A stretch of DNA of 64,000 nucleotides, taken from the NCBI RefSeq assembly GCF_024970185.1, contig NZ_CP103965.1, forward strand, positions 3,840,001 through 3,904,000. Reading direction: 5' to 3'. Both the position numbers and the translations under genes were made by a program. Positions 46,265 to 57,115 of the stretch are shown here, in pieces; within the stretch, counting starts at the first letter, position 1; the number at the start of each line of letters is the position of its first letter. The stretch comes from Pseudomonas sp. N3-W. GTDB taxonomy: Bacteria > Pseudomonadota > Gammaproteobacteria > Pseudomonadales > Pseudomonadaceae. Under the pieces are notes generated by a model, which worked only from the letters and a program-made list of their open reading frames with translations, ran no database searches and was not told the DNA's origin.

Positions 46265-49200
46265 TTCAACAGTTCCTTAACGTCGTCGAGGGATTTATCG
46301 CTATGGATGATCGAGTCGAGCATTGCGATGACTTGTGCATCCTGAAACTGCGCAACTTCGCTCCTGGCCGCAGGAGCGATCTCGGGTTGTTGCTGGATAT
46401 GGGCATTGAGCGCCGCCAGCGACGGGTTCTCATGGAAGGCACGCGCCGAGAGCCGCACCTGGAAACGCTGTTCCAGAGCATGCGCAAGCCTGATCGCGAG
46501 CACCGAATCCATGCCGTATTGACGCAGCGGCTTGTCCACCAACAACTGCGCGGAGCCCAGCCCCAGGTGTTGTTCGAGAAACGCGAGGATGAAGGCATGG
46601 ACATCGTTATCCTGCCGGGCAAGAGCCTCTGCCACGGGCTGTATGGCCGGGCCGGACAGAGTGACGGCCGACCAGCAAGGCGTGCGCAGGAAGTCGGTCA
46701 GCGGCAAGCGGGTGCGCCGGCCCTTGAGCGCCGGACGCTCGGGCATCGGCGTCCCAGTCACCCAACTCGCGGCCAGGGCCTGCAACGCGTCGCGATCCGG
46801 CGAAGCGGGCCATTGCGCAGGGGCCAGCGACTCCAGCACCGGGTTATCACCGCGATACCCCAACGCCCCGTCGTTGAAACCGGCCAACGCGCTACGCAAC
46901 TCGCCAAGCGAATGCACCACCCAGGCAGCTCGACACTCCAGTGCTTCACGACCCTGCATCAAGGTGAACGCGATGTCCTCGATTTGCAGCGAAGGGTTAT
47001 CCGTGACCTGCAGCAGCAACCCCTTTGCAAGGTTCGCCAGGCGCCCGGCATCCGGGGCTGAAAGCAGTATCAGGTGCGCCATATCGGCGGGTGTGGATGT
47101 GGTCTCACAACGTTGCGGTGCTTCTTCTATCAAGAGACAGGCGTTGGAACCATTGATCCCCGTGGTGCTGATCAGACCGCGTCGAAGCTCCCCTGGCGCC
47201 ACCTGCCAGGGTTGTCGACTGAGTACCGGAGCAATACCGGACCGATCGAACCCGATGTATTCGTTGACCTGGCGCAAGCCCTGCAAGGCGGGCTTAGATG
47301 CATGACGCATAGCCATCAACATGGCCAACAGATCCACGATCCCCGAGGCCGCGAAACTATGGCCCACCAGTGGTTTGATCGAACTCAACGCACAGGGCAC
47401 GGCGCGGTCTGTGCCGAACACCTGCTGCAAGGCCTGCACTTCGACCGGATCGCCCAGTTGCATGCCGATGCTGTGGGCCAGCACCAACTGGATCTGCCCG
47501 GACTCAACCCCTGCGGTGGTCAGTGCCTGGGCAAAGAGTTCGGCCTGGCGAACGGGATTCGGCGCCAGAATGCCATTGGTACGACCGTCGTAATTGACCA
47601 CACTGCTGCGAATCACGCCGTAAACCTGGTCGCCGTCGGCCAGTGCCTGACTCAATGGCTTGAGCACCACGGCGGCCACGGCTTCGGCCGGAACCAGTCC
47701 GCTGGCGCCCTGATCGAAAACCCGGCACGCCGGTTCCTGTGCCAGCGGCATGACATCGGCCAATACCCCAAGCTCCCGTGAGGACACCATCAGGCTGACG
47801 CCACCGGCCAGTGCCATGGTGCATTCACGGTTATGCAAAGCACGACACGCCTGGTGGATCGCCACCAGCCCGGAGGAGCAGGAAGCGGTCAGGCTGTAGT
47901 TGGGACCGTTGAGGTCCAACGCGTAGGCAATCCGCGCTGACAGGGTGGCATTGCGGTTGGCATTGATCCGCCCCTCGTGGGCCAGTTGCTCGCCATAGAA
48001 GCTCTCTTCGGCACCTACAAACACACCGCACTGGCTGCCACGGATCGAGGCGCCCAGATAACCGGCGTCCTCGAACGCATGCCAGGCGGCTTGCAGAAAC
48101 AGACGCTGTTGCGGATCGATGACCGCTGCTTCCTGGGGCGACAGCTCGAAGAACAGCGGGTCGAACGCCTCCACATCATCGATAAAGCCCCCGTAGAGCC
48201 TGGACTGTGAAGCAAAACCGGCGCTGTCTGCCCGCAAACCACGGCATGCCGAGGCCGCCTGAATGGCGGATGTACCTTCGGCCCAGTTCTCCCATAACTG
48301 ATCGACTGAATCGGCCCCCGGGAAACGGCCGCTGACACCGACGATCGCAATCGGCTCATAGGCGCCGGATGTGTTCATCGGTGCCGCTGGCGGCTTCACG
48401 ACGGCTTCGACAGGCGCACTTTGTGTCGTCAAGGTGCGCGCCAGGAAAGCAATCAGGTCATCGGCGCTCGGGTTGCCGAAAAACGTTGCGGGTGTCAGGT
48501 TGCACCCCAATCGTTGAGACAACTGCTTGCCCAATTGAGCCAGCTTGATCGAATCGAAGCCCATCTCTGTCCAGTTCAAACTCGTCCTGATGCGCTCCGC
48601 CGGCAGCTTCAGCTGCTCTTCGATGGCCTCAAGTACCCATTGACGCACCTGCTGCGCATCGACCGCGGCCGACGACGGTTGAACCGCTTCGATCACGCCC
48701 GGCACGTCCTGCACCACCGGAGTGTGGCCCGGTAGACGACGCTGCAATGGGTTGTTGCTACCCACCAGAACAATCGCCTGAGGCACAGCTGTCGCGAGAA
48801 TCTGCTCGAACAGCGCCAGAGCGTCGCTGGTTTCCAGATAGTCCTGGCCGCTGCCGTCCAGATAAAAGCGCTCCTCGCGGCGACTGTTGAGCCCCATTGC
48901 CCCATCGCGCCACAACGGCCAGTTGATGACGATATGGCGCGTCGAGCTGTCGTCATTCCTGGCCTGGGCGAACGCGCTCTGGTACCGGTTGGCCACGGCA
49001 TAACTGCAAGAACCAAAATCCCCCAGAATCGCCGACGAGGACGAGAACTGCACATGCCAGGACAGTGCTTCGGGTTCAAAGACACGCAACAGCGCACGCG
49101 TTCCTTCGACCTTGGCCGCCAGTACGCGCTGGAAGTCCGCCAGATCAATTGCCTCCAGCGTCGTGGTCGGAGCCGCTCCCGCCGCGTGGATAACACCGTG

Positions 49201-52200
49201 AATCTGCCCGAAGCGGGCCTTGGCTTGCTGTACCGCACGACGCAAGCTGATTTCGTCGCTGACATCAGCCTGCACGTAAAACAGGCGTCCGATACCGCGG
49301 TCCAGTGCCCCAATGTCTCTGGCCTGGTCCGGTGTCAGCGCCGAACGCCCGGCGAGAACCAGATTGGCCCCCTGCGCATGCAGACGACGCCATAGCAACT
49401 GCGCCAGCGCGCCCATCCCGCCGGTGATGAACCAGGTCTTACCCGCCTGCGCGATCAGAGGGCTGTCGGTCAGCGTCAAGGCCTCGATGACAGCCACATG
49501 ACGCATGCCATCGCGATAGAACACGCTTTCATCACCACCGGCCAGCGCCTCTGGCAACACATGAAGGGCGAACCAGTCAGGCAGCGACAAGGCGCCTGTG
49601 CTGTGATTGTCCTGGCATGCCAGCAAACTGACCCGCGTCTGTGGCATGACCATGGGCAGCGAGCGAACAAACCCCAGCCAGCTCTCGACCTGGGCCTGCA
49701 TTCTTGGTTGAGGATAACGGGCCAGCAACAACAGCCGACCTACCGGCAACCGTGCCGCCATGATGGCCTGGAGGCTGTACAGCAGCCCCTGATAACGCTC
49801 GCAGTAATAGATATCGCAGGCACCCAGTGCGTGGTAGCAGATGTCCACCTGGGACATGCGTTGACGCACCTGCTCAAAGGCTGCGGTAAACCCCTCAAGG
49901 TCATCACGGACAACAGCCACAGCATTGCCCAGCCCGGATGCGTCACCCTCGCAGACCAGGAACACCACCTCACACCCCGGATGCGCCTGCTCTATAACCG
50001 GGCCGAGTGCCAGGCCGTGCGCGGCATGGTCAACCAGGCAAAGGACGCGCCGGACAATCGCTTGCGGGCTATGCCCTTGCCGTTCCTGTGGCTGCCAGAC
50101 TTCCCGGTAGGTCAATACCGGTTGCTTTGGACGCGGCTCCAGCGCCTGACTGTCGCTGACGGGAGAAGGCAAACGCCCGTCCGCTGTTGGCGTCAGACGG
50201 CGCAGATCATGACTCGGCGCAAGCCAATAGCGGTCACGACGAAACGGATAACCGGGCAGGCTCAGGCGTTGTGGTTGCCGAGCATGGCACGGCGCCCAAT
50301 CCATGGGGTCACCCTGCACCCAGTTGTCGATCCGTTGTTGTAGTGCAGCGCCGGACCAGGGCGTTTCGCCATTGACTGGCGGCAATGTCGGCTTGCTGCG
50401 TGGTACAGAGTTGTCGCTCGCCAGCCAGCTCAGTTGCGACCAGTCGCTGTCCAGTAACTGGCGCAGGCACTGGCTCAGATGGGCCATATCGCGGACGATG
50501 AACCCCAACCGCCACTCCAGGGTCTCGCGCCCGGTCTGCAGGGTGAATGCCAGACGAGCAAGATGGGTGTCTTCGAGCTTTTCGTTGTGCAGATGCTGCA
50601 ACAGATCATCAATACGTTGATGCAGTTGCCCGAGACTTTGCGCCGACAGCACAATCGCACTCGCCATTGGGCAAGGTGTTGACTCATGACGTTGATCATC
50701 CTCGGCGATCAACAGGTGAGCATTGGCCCCTCCTGCACCGAAAGAAGAAAGACCGGCAATACGCGGCATCAGCCAGGTGTGTCCGTCCTGGTGCTTGATC
50801 CGCCGTTCCCAGACTTGAGCCGTCTGCACGAGACGCAACGGCGTCTGGCTGAAATCGATACGTGGGTTGCCCGGTTGTGCATGCAGGGTTGGCGCCAGCA
50901 TGCCGTGCTTCATTTGCAGCAATATCTTGCTCAGGCCAGCCATACCGGCGGCACTTTCCGCATGGCCGATGTTGGACTTCACCGACCCCAGCGCGCATGT
51001 CTGCTCAGACCCTGCCGGCGCCGCGTATGCGCCGACCAGTCCCTTGATTTCAATCGGGTCACCCAGTGCTGTTCCAGTTCCATGGGCCTCGATGTAGCTG
51101 ACATCCTGTGCAGCGATGCCGGCACGTTCGAGTGCCTGAACCATGACCTGGGACTGCGATCGCGGGCTCGGCACCGTATAGCCCGATGTCCGCCCACCGG
51201 CACCGATCATGCTGCCCTTGATCACACCGTAAATATGGTCGCCTTCGCGCCGGGCCTGCCCCAGGGACTTGAGCATAACCACGCCCACCCCTTCACTGGC
51301 GACGAAGCCGTCCGCCTGATCACCAAAGGCACGGCAGGCATTGCCGTGGGAGAGCATCTGCATATAGGACAGGCTGGAGAGGTGCACCGGGTCGGTGATC
51401 AGGTTGACCCCGCCCACCAGAGCACTGGCACAGGTGCCGCCACGAATGCTTTCGGCAGCCATGTGCAGCGCCGTCAGGGACGAGGAACAGGCCGTGTCCA
51501 GTGCAATGCTCGGACCTCGAAAATCAAAAACGTAGGACACCCGATTGGCGATCGACCAATAGCGTGAAACCAGCGGATAGTCGCTGTTCATGACGCCGAC
51601 AAACACGCCGACTTCACCGCCGCTGGAGAGCGCCTTGGGGGTGTACCCCGCGTCCTCGATGCAGGCATAGGTGTGCTGCAGAATCAGTCGCTCCTGCGGG
51701 TCCATCAGTTCGGCTTCAGCCGGGGAAATATGGAAAAAGACCGGATCGAATTCGTCATGCCCCGCGATGAAACCGCCCCAACGCGTGTAACAGCCGCCGA
51801 TCAATTCAGGGTCGTCGCTAAAGCCGGTGCGCCAGTCCCAGCGCTGTGCGGGAATTTCTTCGATGCAGTGCACACCGTTGAGCAAGTTATGCCAGAACGC
51901 AGGGAGATCGAGCGCCTGCGGATAACGACCTGCCATGCCGACAATTGCGATGTCGTCGTCGCGGTTGATCGCCAGCATCGGTAGTTGCGGCTCCACAGCT
52001 GTAGCCTGTTTCGGCGCTGATACCAATGGCGGTGTCAAGCCCAGGGAGGAGCCTTGAGCATTGTCTGCCCCAACCACGCCGGTGCCTGCCCCGACCAGCT
52101 CGGCGCAGGCGTCGGATTCGTATGTGAGGAAGTAATCTGCCAGTTCATCGATGGTCTGGACATCGAACAGCAGACTGCTGTCGACAGTGCCGAACAATTC

Positions 52201-55200
52201 GCCCAACGCATTGGTGATGTACACCGCCGAAATCGAATCGACCCCATAGCGCACCAGCGGCGTGCTGTCATCCAGTTCATCGAGCGCAACCTCCAGCGCA
52301 TTGCTGACCACGGTACGCATGCGCAGGACGATGGCGATTCGCAAGTCTTCGCCGGCCAAGACAGCAGGTTGGCCCATGCTGGGCGCAGAGTCATCGGCCA
52401 CCACGGTGGCGAAAAAGTCCGCGTAAACCTGCGGCTGAACAGACAGAAAATGGTCGGCCAGTTCTTCGATCGTCTGCAGGTCGAACAACAAGGTGCCATC
52501 GACGCTGCCAAACACCTCGCCCAGGGCATTGGTAATGTACACCGCCGAGATCGAGTCGACGCCGTAGCGCACCAGTGGTGTACTGACATCCAACTCATCA
52601 AGGGGTACTTGCAGGGCTTCGCTGACCAGTGCCGCCATATGGGCCAGCGCCTTGCTGCGTAAATCAGGCAGCGGTTCGCCGGCGTCTTTCACAGACCGTT
52701 GTGCCTGCACCCTGCCCGCTTCGACGGGTAATGCCGCAGTCGAGGCTGCCACCTTCGGTGTTGCACCAATGGCCGCATCGAAGTTCTGCGGTATCAGTGC
52801 CTGCATCTGTTGCGCTGCACGAGCCAGTACGCCCTTCACATCGCTGACTGACGTGTGCTGATCAGCGATTTCCAACGCCCGGTCCAAAACCATGCCCGGC
52901 ACGATACTCAGATTGGTGAACTCCAGCATGTGAATAAAACCCAGTTGCGAAAGCGAACTGCGTAGTAGAAATTCGACAGCCGCGACGCCATCGGCGGTAT
53001 CAATGCCGGCAACGCCGATGCTGGCCATGCGTTGACGATAGTGCTCGGAAGCACCCGCGCCGAACGCCTCCCAATAGCCCCAGTTCATGATCTTGACCGG
53101 GAACCGGCAAACACTGCGCAAGTGGTGGGCGAACGTGTCCTGGAACACCGAACCCGCCGCGTAATTGCTCTGCCCTGCAGTCTTGAGGAAGGCCACCAGC
53201 GAGGAGAAAAACAACATGAAGTCGAGCTGTTCGTTGCCGAACACCGCGGCTATGTTGACGCTGCTGGCGACCTTGGTGCCCAGCACCAGAGCGAACGTTT
53301 GTTCATCCATGGTCAAAACGCTCTGGTCTTGCAGCACAATGGCGGAATTGATCACGCCATGAATGTGTGCAAAGCGTTGTCTGATCTGCCTGTGAGCCTG
53401 GGCAAGAGCCGCCGCGTCGGTGGCGTCGGCCTGAAAGTAGATCGGTGGATGTGACAGGTCGCTGAAGCTGTCCAGCTGCGCAGCGACGCCCTGCTCCAGA
53501 CTGCGCCTGCCGAGCCAGATGACATTGGCGTCGTAGTGCTCGATCAGGTAACGACTCAGGACCTTGCCGATACCGCCGGCACCACCGAGGATCACGTATA
53601 CCCCGTGCCGACGAAAAGCCTGAGCCTCCTTCACCAACGGTTCATGGCATGCCATCAGGCACTGCTGATACCACTGGCCTGCGCGCCAGGCCCAGGTTTC
53701 ACCCTTCGCATCAAAGGGCAATGCCAGCAGTTGCTCAAGCGGCCAAGGGCAAGTCCCGTCCAGATCGATCATTCGAAAACGCCATTTGCGCATCTCCTTG
53801 GCAAGTGCCCCCACCAACCCGTGTACAGAGGCATGAGCTGCAAAGACCGGCTCAGCCTCAAATACCGACTGGGCCTGGGAAGTGACCAGCGTCAATGACA
53901 ACTGACGCGTATGGCGGCCTTGCGACAGCAGCGTCTTGATCAGTCGGAACAGACTCAACAATCCTGTTTCCTGGGCTTGAATCAGGTCGGCTCCAGACGT
54001 CGGCGCAACCCACAGAATTTCATCGAACTCCCCTGCACGGGTCAGCAGGCGCTCACATGATTCGCGGCTGCCCAGCTCCCGGTGATCCGCGTACACGCGC
54101 TGTGGCAAGAGGCGCGACAGTTCTGTTTCGATTCCGTCTTGCGTGCCGATCTGCAATACCTTTGAAGGCACAGGTGCCGGCGTCGCGGTCCATTGACGCG
54201 CGCGCCACTCGACCGCCAAGGACACATTCGTACCCGAGGCCACGGTGGCCGGCGCTGTGTTGGCCGCAACACGTTTCGCCGCCGAGAAATCCTTGATCGT
54301 CAACGCGTTGAACAAGGCGCACAGACGCCCTTCAACGTCGAGTAACTGAATATCGAAGACCTTGCCGTCACCTTGTTTTGAACGCGAGACAATGCACCAC
54401 ATTTCAGATGAACAGGCTCGATGCAGATCGACCCGCTCCAGCGCAAAAGGCACGGGTAGTCCGACACTGCGGTCGACCCCCAAATAAAATCCGATGATGG
54501 CCTGGAACGCGCCATCAGCCATCGAAGGGTGGAGTTGGTAGTGGGTATCGAACTGCGCCAGGCTCAGCCTGGCAACGACGTGGTGTGCGCCTGCGTGCAG
54601 GTATTCAATGGTCTGATGGCTACGTCCGTAGTCCAGGCCGATGTTCGTGAAATGGCGATAACAGTCGGCTCCCTCGTACCGTTTCTGGCAATGCCGGGCA
54701 ATGAATGCCTGCAGATCGAGTACGGGTGGCGCTGGCTCCTCCAACTTGCCGATCGTGCCCCTGGCGCACGTCAGGTAGTGACCCGAAGCATCGGTGCTTT
54801 CGATGACGAATGAGGGAGTAACGCTATCGTTGGCGCTCAGGCTGATACGCATATCGAGTACAGCATTTATCACTTGCGCCGGCCTGGACCACATAAGTTT
54901 GTGCAGGCTCAGAGGCACCTCATGAGCGCTCAACGCCTCATGGGCCGCTCTGGCCATCTCCAGGTAGGCCACGGCAGGCAATATCGGGTTGCCGTCGACT
55001 TGGTGGTCCGCCAGAAAACCTTCCTGGCCGCTGAACGTCGACGTAAATGTCGATGTTCCAGGCTGATGCTGACCGAGCAAAGGGTGGGCGCCATGTTCAT
55101 CCTTCAGAGGTGAAAGGCGGGTATCGGTTTTCAACCAGAGTTTGTTCCGGGAAAACGGATAAGTCGGCAGGCTGACGCGGACCGGGCGTACATCGCCATA

Positions 55201-56958
55201 CAGTTTTGCCCAGTCGATATCCGCACCTTCAATCCAGGCACGCAGACATTGCTGAGGGTCAGCACCGGCTTCGATATCCATCGAAACTGCCGATCGACCT
55301 ATCCGGCCATGCAAGATGTGCGCAGCCGGCTCATCAGGTGCCTCAAGGAACCGCTCCAGTGAAACAATAGCGGCTGCCACATCCATGGCCACGAAACCGA
55401 GACGCCAATCAAAGGCCTCCCGGCCCACTTGCAGGGTATAGGCACAATCAATCAATGTCTGGGAGCGGGCAACTCCACCGGCCTGGAAAAATTGCAGGAG
55501 TTGCCTGGCCTGCAGCTTCAAGGCCGCCTGATTGGGGGCAGATAACAACAGCACTGGAGCCACTTGCGGTGGTGCTTTAGCACCCCTTGGCGGCGGCAGG
55601 TATTCGGCGATGATCAGGTGAGCATTGGAGCCACCTGCACCGTAGGAAGACAGACTGGCCATACGTGGGCGTTCATGGCCCTGTTCATCGGTTTCACGCG
55701 ACCATGCTTCCAGGTCGCGTTGCACATAGAACGGAGAGTCGCGGAAGTTGAGGTCAGGATTGGTTTCATCGGCATACAACGAAGGCGCCAGTTGCCCGTG
55801 CTTCATCTGCAGCACGATTTTACTGAGCGCAGCGACACCGGCGGCGCTTTCGGAATGGCCGATGTTCGATTTGACCGAGCCGATCGCACAGAACTGTTTG
55901 TCCTGGGTATAAGCGCCAAAAGCCGTGCACAGTCCTTTTAGCTCTACCGGGTCGCCGACCGGTGTGCCGGTGCCGTGGGCTTCGACATACTGAATGTGCC
56001 GGGGATCGATACCAGCCTTGTCGATGGCCTCTTTGATCAATGCCGATTGCTGCTCGGCGTTGGGTACGTAATAACCACTGGAGTGACCGCCGTGGTTGAT
56101 CACACTGGCCTTGATGACACCGTGGATCTGGTCGCCATCGAGTAACGCCGTGGCTAGGGGCTTGAGCACCACGACCCCGACCCCTTCACTGGGAATGTAG
56201 CCATCCCCACCGCTGGCGAAACTGCGGCAACGGCCCTTGTGCGAAAGGAATTTGTTGTCCCTGAGCAATCGGTACTTATTGGGGTGCAGAGAAAGATTGA
56301 CGCCTCCGGCCAGCGCCACCTCACACTCCTGCAGATGCAGACTCTGGCAAGCCAGGTGGATGGCAGTGATCGAGGACGAACACATGGTGTCGAGCGTCAG
56401 ACTGGGACCATTGAAACCGCAGAAGAAACTCACCCGGTTGGCAATCGATGCGGCCACACCGCCCGATGCCGTGCTATCACTGATCAGTGAAGCTTCAATA
56501 CCGTAGAATTGATACTCCTGGTACATAGCGCCGGCAAAGACTCCCACCCGGCTTTGCCCTGCATGGCGACTGGACGCAGACTTGCCCAACGTCTTGCGGG
56601 TGTAGCCGGCGTCTTCAATGGCCGCGTAAGCGCACTGCACGAAAAGGCGCTCCTGTGGATCAAGCTTGGCGGCTTCTCTCGGGGTGATGTTGAAGAACAG
56701 AGAATCGAAGCAATCGGCATCCTTCAAGAAACCGCCCTGGATGTCGCCCATGCTACCGAGCTGCGGATGCCCAGCCTGCCATCGGTCGTCGGGCAGCCTG
56801 GATACACAGTCGCGACCTGACGCGAGGTTGCGCCAGAACTCATCAAGATTTTCGGCCATGGGATAACGACCGGAGATACCGATGATTGCGATGTCCTGAA
56901 AGTCCGTCTGGGGACCGCCGGCCTTCTCGCTCTCGGAAAAAAAAGCTGGTGTATTCAT
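46261..56958 (-). CDS. PksA: trans-AT PKS, KS-DH-KR-ACP-ACP / KS-KR-ACP / KS-ACP
   Basis: 3565 aa, first megasynthase. In order: KS (22-460; Cys193 in DTMCSSS, His328, His368); DH (His652 in HQVDGNPILP, Asp815 in DGAFQ); KR (GGAGGIG near 1120, Tyr1266); tandem ACPs (Ser1469 and Ser1575, both in RYGVDSISAVYITNALGE); KS (Cys1824, His1959); KR (GGMGALA near 2513, Tyr2653); ACP (Ser2803); divergent KS (Cys3027 in ASCSSG, His3162 in LAHSIGMQLGDP, His3200 in KPLVGH); ACP (Ser3485); C-terminal docking helix ending SLDDVKELLK. No AT or loading ACP is present. The protein begins directly with a KS, so the starter must come from the upstream ligase through an unseen carrier. Its stop overlaps the PksB start by 4 nt. 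Confidence 0.94.
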   Translation of the reverse strand: MNTPAFFSESEKAGGPQTDFQDIAIIGISGRYPMAENLDEFWRNLASGRDCVSRLPDDRWQAGHPQLGSMGDIQGGFLKDADCFDSLFFNITPREAAKLDPQERLFVQCAYAAIEDAGYTRKTLGKSASSRHAGQSRVGVFAGAMYQEYQFYGIEASLISDSTASGGVAASIANRVSFFCGFNGPSLTLDTMCSSSITAIHLACQSLHLQECEVALAGGVNLSLHPNKYRLLRDNKFLSHKGRCRSFASGGDGYIPSEGVGVVVLKPLATALLDGDQIHGVIKASVINHGGHSSGYYVPNAEQQSALIKEAIDKAGIDPRHIQYVEAHGTGTPVGDPVELKGLCTAFGAYTQDKQFCAIGSVKSNIGHSESAAGVAALSKIVLQMKHGQLAPSLYADETNPDLNFRDSPFYVQRDLEAWSRETDEQGHERPRMASLSSYGAGGSNAHLIIAEYLPPPRGAKAPPQVAPVLLLSAPNQAALKLQARQLLQFFQAGGVARSQTLIDCAYTLQVGREAFDWRLGFVAMDVAAAIVSLERFLEAPDEPAAHILHGRIGRSAVSMDIEAGADPQQCLRAWIEGADIDWAKLYGDVRPVRVSLPTYPFSRNKLWLKTDTRLSPLKDEHGAHPLLGQHQPGTSTFTSTFSGQEGFLADHQVDGNPILPAVAYLEMARAAHEALSAHEVPLSLHKLMWSRPAQVINAVLDMRISLSANDSVTPSFVIESTDASGHYLTCARGTIGKLEEPAPPVLDLQAFIARHCQKRYEGADCYRHFTNIGLDYGRSHQTIEYLHAGAHHVVARLSLAQFDTHYQLHPSMADGAFQAIIGFYLGVDRSVGLPVPFALERVDLHRACSSEMWCIVSRSKQGDGKVFDIQLLDVEGRLCALFNALTIKDFSAAKRVAANTAPATVASGTNVSLAVEWRARQWTATPAPVPSKVLQIGTQDGIETELSRLLPQRVYADHRELGSRESCERLLTRAGEFDEILWVAPTSGADLIQAQETGLLSLFRLIKTLLSQGRHTRQLSLTLVTSQAQSVFEAEPVFAAHASVHGLVGALAKEMRKWRFRMIDLDGTCPWPLEQLLALPFDAKGETWAWRAGQWYQQCLMACHEPLVKEAQAFRRHGVYVILGGAGGIGKVLSRYLIEHYDANVIWLGRRSLEQGVAAQLDSFSDLSHPPIYFQADATDAAALAQAHRQIRQRFAHIHGVINSAIVLQDQSVLTMDEQTFALVLGTKVASSVNIAAVFGNEQLDFMLFFSSLVAFLKTAGQSNYAAGSVFQDTFAHHLRSVCRFPVKIMNWGYWEAFGAGASEHYRQRMASIGVAGIDTADGVAAVEFLLRSSLSQLGFIHMLEFTNLSIVPGMVLDRALEIADQHTSVSDVKGVLARAAQQMQALIPQNFDAAIGATPKVAASTAALPVEAGRVQAQRSVKDAGEPLPDLRSKALAHMAALVSEALQVPLDELDVSTPLVRYGVDSISAVYITNALGEVFGSVDGTLLFDLQTIEELADHFLSVQPQVYADFFATVVADDSAPSMGQPAVLAGEDLRIAIVLRMRTVVSNALEVALDELDDSTPLVRYGVDSISAVYITNALGELFGTVDSSLLFDVQTIDELADYFLTYESDACAELVGAGTGVVGADNAQGSSLGLTPPLVSAPKQATAVEPQLPMLAINRDDDIAIVGMAGRYPQALDLPAFWHNLLNGVHCIEEIPAQRWDWRTGFSDDPELIGGCYTRWGGFIAGHDEFDPVFFHISPAEAELMDPQERLILQHTYACIEDAGYTPKALSSGGEVGVFVGVMNSDYPLVSRYWSIANRVSYVFDFRGPSIALDTACSSSLTALHMAAESIRGGTCASALVGGVNLITDPVHLSSLSYMQMLSHGNACRAFGDQADGFVASEGVGVVMLKSLGQARREGDHIYGVIKGSMIGAGGRTSGYTVPSPRSQSQVMVQALERAGIAAQDVSYIEAHGTGTALGDPIEIKGLVGAYAAPAGSEQTCALGSVKSNIGHAESAAGMAGLSKILLQMKHGMLAPTLHAQPGNPRIDFSQTPLRLVQTAQVWERRIKHQDGHTWLMPRIAGLSSFGAGGANAHLLIAEDDQRHESTPCPMASAIVLSAQSLGQLHQRIDDLLQHLHNEKLEDTHLARLAFTLQTGRETLEWRLGFIVRDMAHLSQCLRQLLDSDWSQLSWLASDNSVPRSKPTLPPVNGETPWSGAALQQRIDNWVQGDPMDWAPCHARQPQRLSLPGYPFRRDRYWLAPSHDLRRLTPTADGRLPSPVSDSQALEPRPKQPVLTYREVWQPQERQGHSPQAIVRRVLCLVDHAAHGLALGPVIEQAHPGCEVVFLVCEGDASGLGNAVAVVRDDLEGFTAAFEQVRQRMSQVDICYHALGACDIYYCERYQGLLYSLQAIMAARLPVGRLLLLARYPQPRMQAQVESWLGFVRSLPMVMPQTRVSLLACQDNHSTGALSLPDWFALHVLPEALAGGDESVFYRDGMRHVAVIEALTLTDSPLIAQAGKTWFITGGMGALAQLLWRRLHAQGANLVLAGRSALTPDQARDIGALDRGIGRLFYVQADVSDEISLRRAVQQAKARFGQIHGVIHAAGAAPTTTLEAIDLADFQRVLAAKVEGTRALLRVFEPEALSWHVQFSSSSAILGDFGSCSYAVANRYQSAFAQARNDDSSTRHIVINWPLWRDGAMGLNSRREERFYLDGSGQDYLETSDALALFEQILATAVPQAIVLVGSNNPLQRRLPGHTPVVQDVPGVIEAVQPSSAAVDAQQVRQWVLEAIEEQLKLPAERIRTSLNWTEMGFDSIKLAQLGKQLSQRLGCNLTPATFFGNPSADDLIAFLARTLTTQSAPVEAVVKPPAAPMNTSGAYEPIAIVGVSGRFPGADSVDQLWENWAEGTSAIQAASACRGLRADSAGFASQSRLYGGFIDDVEAFDPLFFELSPQEAAVIDPQQRLFLQAAWHAFEDAGYLGASIRGSQCGVFVGAEESFYGEQLAHEGRINANRNATLSARIAYALDLNGPNYSLTASCSSGLVAIHQACRALHNRECTMALAGGVSLMVSSRELGVLADVMPLAQEPACRVFDQGASGLVPAEAVAAVVLKPLSQALADGDQVYGVIRSSVVNYDGRTNGILAPNPVRQAELFAQALTTAGVESGQIQLVLAHSIGMQLGDPVEVQALQQVFGTDRAVPCALSSIKPLVGHSFAASGIVDLLAMLMAMRHASKPALQGLRQVNEYIGFDRSGIAPVLSRQPWQVAPGELRRGLISTTGINGSNACLLIEEAPQRCETTSTPADMAHLILLSAPDAGRLANLAKGLLLQVTDNPSLQIEDIAFTLMQGREALECRAAWVVHSLGELRSALAGFNDGALGYRGDNPVLESLAPAQWPASPDRDALQALAASWVTGTPMPERPALKGRRTRLPLTDFLRTPCWSAVTLSGPAIQPVAEALARQDNDVHAFILAFLEQHLGLGSAQLLVDKPLRQYGMDSVLAIRLAHALEQRFQVRLSARAFHENPSLAALNAHIQQQPEIAPAARSEVAQFQDAQVIAMLDSIIHSDKSLDDVKELLK

Positions 56959-57115
56959 AGTGCCACCCGAAAGTTATTCAAATAATGAGAGGTTGAAATT
57001 TATGCCGGGCACAGGCCCCCTATACCATCGGGATGAGCCAATCAGGCTTCATCCAGCGGCAGGGTTAACGAGACCTTTGATTCCGGTTTTGAGGTAACAG
57101 CCTCCTGGCGAGAAC
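56959..57115 (-). other. 157-nt gap between ligase and PksA, with hairpin
   Basis: This is the only gap above 50 nt inside the operon. It contains an imperfect stem, GGATGA-GCC / GGC-T-TCATCC at about 57031-57054, without a T-run. No ORF is convincing. It may hold an internal promoter, a processing site or nothing. Confidence 0.3.

Noticed and set aside
46261..56958. Beta-branching module marked by tandem ACPs
   Set aside because: The flanking Trp typical of branching ACPs is absent and no HMG-synthase, enoyl hydratase or decarboxylating KS genes are present.
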